Origin: Solirubrobacterales bacterium | GTDB lineage: Bacteria > Actinomycetota > Thermoleophilia > Solirubrobacterales > Solirubrobacteraceae | Direction: 5' to 3' | NCBI GenBank assembly: GCA_003157595.1 | Contig: PMKB01000173.1 | Location: forward strand, 7,255-15,912 | DNA length: 8,658 bases | In this document: piece after piece, positions 6,083 through 8,658 of the stretch | Layout: every line of letters starts with the position of its first letter | Numbering within the stretch: the first letter of the stretch is position 1 | Notes under the pieces: generated by a model | What the model was told of the DNA's origin: nothing | The model's input: the letters and a program-made list of their open reading frames with translations, nothing else | The model's database searches: none | Made by a program: the position numbers and the translations under genes

Positions 6083-6786
6083 GCCCCGAGCGCAGCCGCT
6101 CCCAGCCGCCCAACCGCCAGCCCGGCGTCGGCCAGCGCGGATGCGTCGATGCGCTCGCGCTCGCGCTCGCCGCTCAGCTGGTCGGTGATCGCGAGCGCGC
6201 AGCCGACGGCGACGCCGCGCAGCGCTCCCAGTGCGAACAGCGCGGCGCACTCCATCTCGACCGCGCGGGCGCCCTGGGCCCGCCAGTGCGAGAAGCGTGG
6301 CTCGCCGACCTCGTAGAAGAGGTCGGAGGACACGATCGTGCCGCTCGCGGCGTGGGGGTCGCAGCGGCGCAGCGCGGCCACGAGCTCCGGGTCGGCGTCG
6401 GTTCGATCAGCGGCGCCGAGCGCCCGGCTCGTCCCGTCGGCGCTGATCGCCGCCGTCACGACCAGCAGGTCGCCGAGGCCGAGTGAGCCGTCGAACGCTC
6501 CGGCCGTCCCGACGCGGATCGCCCGCGCCAGGCCGAGGACGATCAGCTCCTCGAGCACGATCGCGGCCGACGGCCCGCCGATCCCCGTGCTCTGGATCGT
6601 CAGCGGCTCGCCGTCGGCCGCGAGCCCCGTGTAGCCCCACAGGCCCCGGTTGTGGTTGAACATCCGCGGCCCGCTCAGCAGCTCCTGGGCCAGGGCGAGC
6701 GCCCGGCCGGGATCGCCAGGGAGCAGCACCCGCGGCGCGAGCGGGGCGGTGGGGTGCAGATGGATGGCGGAGGGCAGATCGCTCAG
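6067..6786 (-). CDS. Purine nucleoside phosphorylase (PNP/UDP family 1)
   Basis: The 239-residue enzyme is predicted to cleave purine nucleosides with phosphate to free base and ribose-1-phosphate. Relative to E. coli DeoD it keeps the phosphate-site Gly24 and Arg28 (PGDPGR), Arg91 in RVGTAGA, the ribose/base pocket EME at 177-179 and Asp202 (DeoD Asp204, the purine-protonating residue). Asp202 favours purine over uridine activity. His9 probably matches the His4 that DeoD lends to the neighbouring subunit's active site, so the N-terminus must reach at least this far. In-frame starts are GTG at 6852, which would overlap tilS by 32 bases, and CTG at 6786. I prefer CTG: GATAAT lies exactly 7 bases before it, whereas GTG lies upstream of that box. 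The homologues I recall begin with Met just before IHL. The gene converges on the coiled-coil gene with a 4-base overlap. Confidence 0.88.
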   Translation of the reverse strand: MSDLPSAIHLHPTAPLAPRVLLPGDPGRALALAQELLSGPRMFNHNRGLWGYTGLAADGEPLTIQSTGIGGPSAAIVLEELIVLGLARAIRVGTAGAFDGSLGLGDLLVVTAAISADGTSRALGAADRTDADPELVAALRRCDPHAASGTIVSSDLFYEVGEPRFSHWRAQGARAVEMECAALFALGALRGVAVGCALAITDQLSGERERERIDASALADAGLAVGRLGAAALGAAAPV

Positions 6787-6793
6787 GCTGGCG

Positions 6794-6799
6794 ATTATC
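6794..6799 (-). promoter_or_regulatory. -10-like GATAAT for the phosphorylase; overlapping divergent promoter
   Basis: On the minus strand GATAAT matches TATAAT at five of six positions, the best -10 box in the window, and is followed after 7 bases by the proposed CTG start at 6786. On the plus strand the same DNA reads GATTAT, a weaker -10 candidate for tilS 22 bases downstream. The divergent intergenic region is only 34 bases, so the two promoters must overlap. No -35 consensus is evident. Confidence 0.45.
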
Positions 6800-6820
6800 G
6801 CGGTCTGCGAACCTTTGGCG

Positions 6821-8179
6821 ATGGGCGGCTCGGTGCTCGAGGCGGTTCGCACCGGCGGCGTGCTGTCGCCGTCGGACCGCTACGTCGCACTCGTTTCCGG
6901 CGGGCGTGACTCGGTCTGCCTCCTCGACGTGCTGGCGAGCATCTGCGGGCCGGCGGCGGTGACCGCGTTGCACCTCAACTACGGCCTGCGCGGCGAGGAG
7001 TCCGACGCCGACGAGCGCCACGTGCGCGAGCTCTGCGAGACGCTCGGTGTGCGCTTGCTCTGCTCGGTGGCCCCGCCCGCGCCGCTTCGCGGAAACCTTC
7101 AGGCATGGGCGCGCGACCTGCGCTACGCGCGGGCGCTCGAGCTTGCGCCGGGTGCCCTCATCGCCACCGGCCACACCGCTTCGGACCAGGCCGAGACGGT
7201 GCTCTACCGGCTTGCCGCCTCGCCGGGCCGGCGCGCCCTGCTGGGGATGGCGCCGCGCGAAGGACGGCTCGTGCGGCCGCTGATCGGCCTGACGCGCGAG
7301 CAGACCGCCGCGCACTGCGTGGCGCGTGGACTGCGCTGGCGCGACGACAGCTCCAACGACTCGCGCCACTTCGCGCGCGGGCGCGTGCGCCACGGCGTGC
7401 TGCCCGAGCTGCGCGCGGTGCACCCGGCGGCCGAGGCGAACTTGCTGCGCAGCATCGAGATCCTGCGGGCCGAGTCGGCGGTCCTCGACGGCGTGGTGGA
7501 CGTCGCGCTCGCGGGCCGCCGGCGGATCGCGCTGGCGCGGCTCGCGGAGCTGCCCGCAGCGCTCGCCCGGCTCGTCGTGATTCGCCTGGCCGAGGACGCC
7601 GCGGGCGAGCCGGTGGCCGGCGTTGGATCGCGACTGGGCGAGTTGGTGGCGCTGGCGGGACGCGGCGGCAGCGCGTCGCTGGACGTCGGCGCCGGCACGC
7701 GGGCGGTCGTCGAATACGGGGTGCTGCGGTTCACGCGGGAGGCCCCGCCGGCGGTTCCGGGTGCGGAGTCGCTGAGTGTGCCCGGGACCGTCGCCTTTGG
7801 CAGCTGGTCGCTGCGCGCGACGCTCGAGCCGGTGGGAGCGCCGGCGCTCGCCGACGCCGGCGGCGAGGTCGGGCTGCTCGACGCGGACCGGATCGGGGAC
7901 GGGCCGCTGACGGTGCGGGCGTGGCGTGCCGGCGATCGGATGCATCCGTTGGGCCTGGGTGGCTCAAAGACGCTGTCGGACCTGTTCACCGACCGGCGGA
8001 TCCCGCGGGCGCAGCGTTCGTCGCTGCCGATCGTGATCAGTGGGGGAGAGATCGCCTGGATCCCGCGCGTCGCCACCGGCGAACCGTTTCGCGTCCGCGC
8101 CGACACCCAGCGGCTCACCGTGCTGCGCGCGGCGCGGGCCACCGCCGGGACCGGCGAGCCGGGACCACCACTACACTGA
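6821..8179 (+). CDS. tilS: tRNA(Ile)-lysidine synthetase
   Basis: TilS attaches lysine to C34 of the CAU-anticodon isoleucine tRNA using ATP, which switches the tRNA from Met to Ile and its codon from AUG to AUA; it is normally essential. The 452-residue protein has the PP-loop ATP-pyrophosphatase motif SGGRDS at 26-31. HLNYGLRGEESDADE and GHTASDQAETVLYRL follow, both typical of the N-terminal catalytic domain. A helical middle domain comes next, and then a C-terminal tRNA-binding domain beginning VRAWRAGDRMHPLG, with KTLSDLFTDRRIPRAQR and IAWIPRV. Length is in the usual bacterial range. I chose the ATG at 6821; GTG at 6833 is a possible alternative just before LEAVR. There is no Shine-Dalgarno sequence. 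hpt follows 8 bases after the stop, the common tilS-hpt arrangement. Confidence 0.95.
   Translation: MGGSVLEAVRTGGVLSPSDRYVALVSGGRDSVCLLDVLASICGPAAVTALHLNYGLRGEESDADERHVRELCETLGVRLLCSVAPPAPLRGNLQAWARDLRYARALELAPGALIATGHTASDQAETVLYRLAASPGRRALLGMAPREGRLVRPLIGLTREQTAAHCVARGLRWRDDSSNDSRHFARGRVRHGVLPELRAVHPAAEANLLRSIEILRAESAVLDGVVDVALAGRRRIALARLAELPAALARLVVIRLAEDAAGEPVAGVGSRLGELVALAGRGGSASLDVGAGTRAVVEYGVLRFTREAPPAVPGAESLSVPGTVAFGSWSLRATLEPVGAPALADAGGEVGLLDADRIGDGPLTVRAWRAGDRMHPLGLGGSKTLSDLFTDRRIPRAQRSSLPIVISGGEIAWIPRVATGEPFRVRADTQRLTVLRAARATAGTGEPGPPLH
8172..8177 (+). promoter_or_regulatory. -10-like TACACT at the end of tilS
   Basis: TACACT (TANNNT) overlaps the last codons and the first base of the tilS stop, 10 bases before the hpt ATG. 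It would give an hpt mRNA with a leader of about 3 bases. hpt has no Shine-Dalgarno sequence, so such a promoter or coupling to tilS translation would be needed. Confidence 0.35.
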
Positions 8180-8187
8180 CCCGCTCG

Positions 8188-8658
8188 ATGGCCGATCCGC
8201 TGCTGGGCGAGACCCTCGTCGAAGCGCAAGCGCTCCAGCGCCGCGTGCGCGAGCTCGGCGCGGAGGTTTCGCGCGACTACGCCGGGCGCGATCTGCTGCT
8301 GGTGTGCGTGCTGAAGGGTGCGGTGTTCTTCGCGGCCGATCTGATGCGCCACATCGAGGTGCCCTGCGAGCTGGACTTCATGGCCGTCGCCTCCTACGGC
8401 TCGGCGACGGACTCCTCCGGCGTCGTGCGCATCCTCAAGGACCTCGAGGCGCCGATCGAGGGTCGCCACGTGCTGATCGTCGAGGACATCGTCGACTCCG
8501 GCCTGACGCTGCAGTACCTGCTTCGCAGCCTGGGAGCGCGCAACCCGGCCAGCGTCGAGGTCTGCGCCCTGCTGACCAAGCCGGCTCGCCGCAAGGTCGA
8601 GCTGCCGGTCCGCTACGTCGGCTTCGAGATCCCGAACGAGTTCGTCGTCGGCTACGGC
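8188..8658 (+). CDS. hpt: Hypoxanthine phosphoribosyltransferase (3' end outside window)
   Basis: Hpt converts hypoxanthine or guanine plus PRPP to IMP or GMP. 157 codons are visible and the frame is still open at the right edge; homologues are about 180 residues, so roughly 20-30 are missing. Visible motifs are LKG (42-44, pyrophosphate loop), SYG (69-71, flexible loop) and the PRPP signature VEDIVDSGLT (98-107), with Asp103 at the position of the human catalytic base Asp137. LLTK carries the purine-contacting lysine, and VGFEIPNEFVVGYG is the base-stacking segment near the C-terminus. The ATG at 8188 is 8 bases after the tilS stop, suggesting an operon, though no Shine-Dalgarno sequence is present. 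With the phosphorylase on the other side of tilS it would complete a purine-salvage route. In many bacteria ftsH comes next, which cannot be tested here. Confidence 0.95.
   Translation, partial: MADPLLGETLVEAQALQRRVRELGAEVSRDYAGRDLLLVCVLKGAVFFAADLMRHIEVPCELDFMAVASYGSATDSSGVVRILKDLEAPIEGRHVLIVEDIVDSGLTLQYLLRSLGARNPASVEVCALLTKPARRKVELPVRYVGFEIPNEFVVGYG

Noticed and set aside
6650..6820. An upstream extension of tilS by 57 codons
   Set aside because: The extension is antisense to the start of the phosphorylase gene and has no TilS similarity; the family N-terminus fits the ATG at 6821.
6407..7945. A 512-codon minus-strand frame across tilS and the phosphorylase
   Set aside because: Its product lacks any domain, while the overlapped tilS and phosphorylase frames carry complete family motifs.
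1..8658. tRNA, rRNA, CRISPR, insertion-sequence, integrase or toxin-antitoxin features
   Set aside because: No cloverleaf-like segment, spaced direct repeats, terminal inverted repeats, transposase motifs or small paired genes were seen on either strand.

Overview
This is a GC-rich (roughly 70% by eye) chromosomal window. It most resembles an actinobacterium of the Thermoleophilia/Solirubrobacterales type. The basis is the codon bias, a secreted protein with the Fn3-like repeat common in that group, an MCAD-like acyl-CoA dehydrogenase, and a tilS-hpt pair next to a purine nucleoside phosphorylase. The taxonomic placement is inference from protein style, not from a marker gene. No RNA gene, insertion sequence, CRISPR array, integrase or attachment site was found, and no gene-free stretch exceeds about 130 bases.

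Left part (1-2349): a signal-peptide-like fragment leaves the window on the minus strand. Divergent from it is a lipoprotein gene (91-1074) with a short Gly-Ala-Thr tandem repeat. Next comes an acyl-CoA dehydrogenase of the medium-chain type (1201-2349). A GC-rich inverted repeat separates it from the convergent gene.

Middle (2418-6070): a secreted Fn3/Ig-like protein on the minus strand (2418-3458) shares a 99-base divergent intergenic region with a large bifunctional beta-oxidation enzyme (3558-5537). In that enzyme the 3-hydroxyacyl-CoA dehydrogenase part precedes the enoyl-CoA hydratase part, opposite to E. coli FadB. The intergenic region holds a strong hairpin, a short palindrome and a -10-like box. 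A small coiled-coil protein of unknown function (5597-6070) follows. The dehydrogenase and the bifunctional enzyme would together catalyse the first three steps of fatty-acid beta-oxidation; no thiolase or ETF gene is visible.

Right part (6067-8658): a purine nucleoside phosphorylase on the minus strand (6067-6786) is head-to-head with tilS (tRNA-Ile lysidine synthetase, 6821-8179). tilS is followed after 8 bases by hpt (hypoxanthine phosphoribosyltransferase), which is cut by the right edge. The phosphorylase and Hpt form a purine-salvage pair: one releases the free base, the other re-attaches it to PRPP.

A recurring theme is two kinds of gene start. The dehydrogenase, the Fn3-like gene and the bifunctional enzyme have Shine-Dalgarno sequences. 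The lipoprotein, the coiled-coil protein, the phosphorylase and hpt have none, and instead carry a -10-like hexamer 7-10 bases before the start codon, as expected for leaderless or nearly leaderless mRNAs. Most of the window is ordinary core metabolism. I see no convincing novel multi-gene system; the points of interest are the enzyme architecture, the start-site pattern and the regulatory structures.
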